Source: JBJKSO01 sp046703825 (GTDB lineage Bacteria; Chloroflexota; Dormibacteria; Aeolococcales; Bog-877). Taken from it: a stretch of 12,209 bases of DNA. The notes below the pieces were generated by a model. That model was given only the letters and a program-made list of their open reading frames with translations, had not been told where the DNA came from and ran no database searches. Below, piece after piece: positions 12,100 to 12,209 of the stretch. The stretch's first letter is position 1; the number at the start of each line of letters is the position of its first letter. A program made the translations under genes and the position numbers. The DNA lies in contig JBJKSO010000047.1 in assembly GCA_046703825.1 (NCBI GenBank), forward strand, positions 1 through 12,209, in the 5' to 3' direction.

Positions 12100-12209
12100 C
12101 TAGCCGCTGGAGCCGAGGTAATCCCTCTCGCTGTAGCCCCAGCCCCGCTCCGCGGCCGCTCCCGCCGGCCCGCTCACCGCCCCCGCGCCGCGGCCGTAGC
12201 GAGCCGGGT
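12100..12209 (-). CDS. C-terminal end of an unidentified protein (partial)
   Basis: Thirty-six codons of an open frame enter from the right edge and stop at TAG 12100-12102. The visible residues are Gly/Ala/Arg-rich and finish ERGWGYSERDYLGSSG, which looks like a genuine protein end rather than random GC-rich translation. No family can be named from so little. Its end lies only about 20 bases before the likely start region of the AlkA-like gene, which suggests a shared transcript and coupled translation. The other two minus-strand frames here are less convincing: one stops early and the other is Arg/Gly-rich. Confidence 0.4.
   Translation of the reverse strand, partial: PARYGRGAGAVSGPAGAAAERGWGYSERDYLGSSG

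Noticed and set aside
1..12209. CRISPR array, tRNA, rRNA, insertion sequence or phage attachment site
   Set aside because: I saw no regularly spaced direct repeats, cloverleaf-like sequence, transposase or paired terminal repeats.

Overview
The window is uniformly GC-rich bacterial DNA, densely packed with short intergenic gaps. There is no rRNA, tRNA, insertion sequence, CRISPR array or phage gene, so it reads as ordinary chromosome. Gene content (a four-Cys uracil-DNA glycosylase, an AlkA-type glycosylase, DUF1028, a PIG-L deacetylase, and an FtsH-like AAA+ protease with extra membrane helices) and apparently leaderless genes with TANNNT -10 boxes suggest a high-GC terrestrial lineage such as Dormibacterota/Chloroflexota or Actinomycetota. 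Sequence alone cannot settle which, and this placement is an inference.

Region 1 (1-3142) is a metal-homeostasis locus. On the minus strand a substrate-binding protein, an ATPase and a permease (running off the left edge) form a ZnuABC/MntABC-type importer whose three genes are joined by two GTGA start/stop overlaps. A Fur-family repressor gene is divergent on the plus strand. Between them, a 21-bp imperfect palindrome sits on the importer's -10 element. It is a good candidate operator for that repressor, and it shows that the true start of the binding protein is the GTG at 2532 rather than the upstream ATG.

Region 2 (3188-5169) holds, on the minus strand, a uracil-DNA glycosylase and then a nucleoside-deoxyribosyltransferase-like (DUF4406/DUF7768-type) protein. 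Divergent from these is a pair of overlapping small genes: a two-helix membrane protein and a basic protein of unknown function. The -10 elements for the two directions overlap in the same seven bases.

Region 3 (5170-7762) holds a minus-strand PIG-L-type deacetylase whose stop codon abuts that of the small basic gene. It is divergent from a plus-strand group: a DUF1028 Ntn-hydrolase-like protein with a putative C-terminal peptidoglycan-binding region, a DCC-family CxxC oxidoreductase overlapping it, and a small three-helix membrane protein with its own -10 element. A hairpin with a T-tract follows.

Region 4 (7905-12209, all minus strand) holds, in transcription order, the 3' end of an unknown gene, an AlkA-like 3-methyladenine glycosylase with an unclear start, a lipoprotein with a well-formed promoter and a palindrome over its -35, and a 787-residue FtsH-like membrane AAA+ metalloprotease with an unusual Gly/Met-rich insertion. 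The protease gene is followed by two hairpins, the second a textbook intrinsic terminator. The lipoprotein and protease may form a membrane quality-control unit (inference).

The strongest points for follow-up are the atypical FtsH-like protease, the repeated leaderless promoter architecture, the Zur/Mur-type operator with HHEE rather than Zn-type ligands in the binding protein, and the missing start codon of the AlkA gene.
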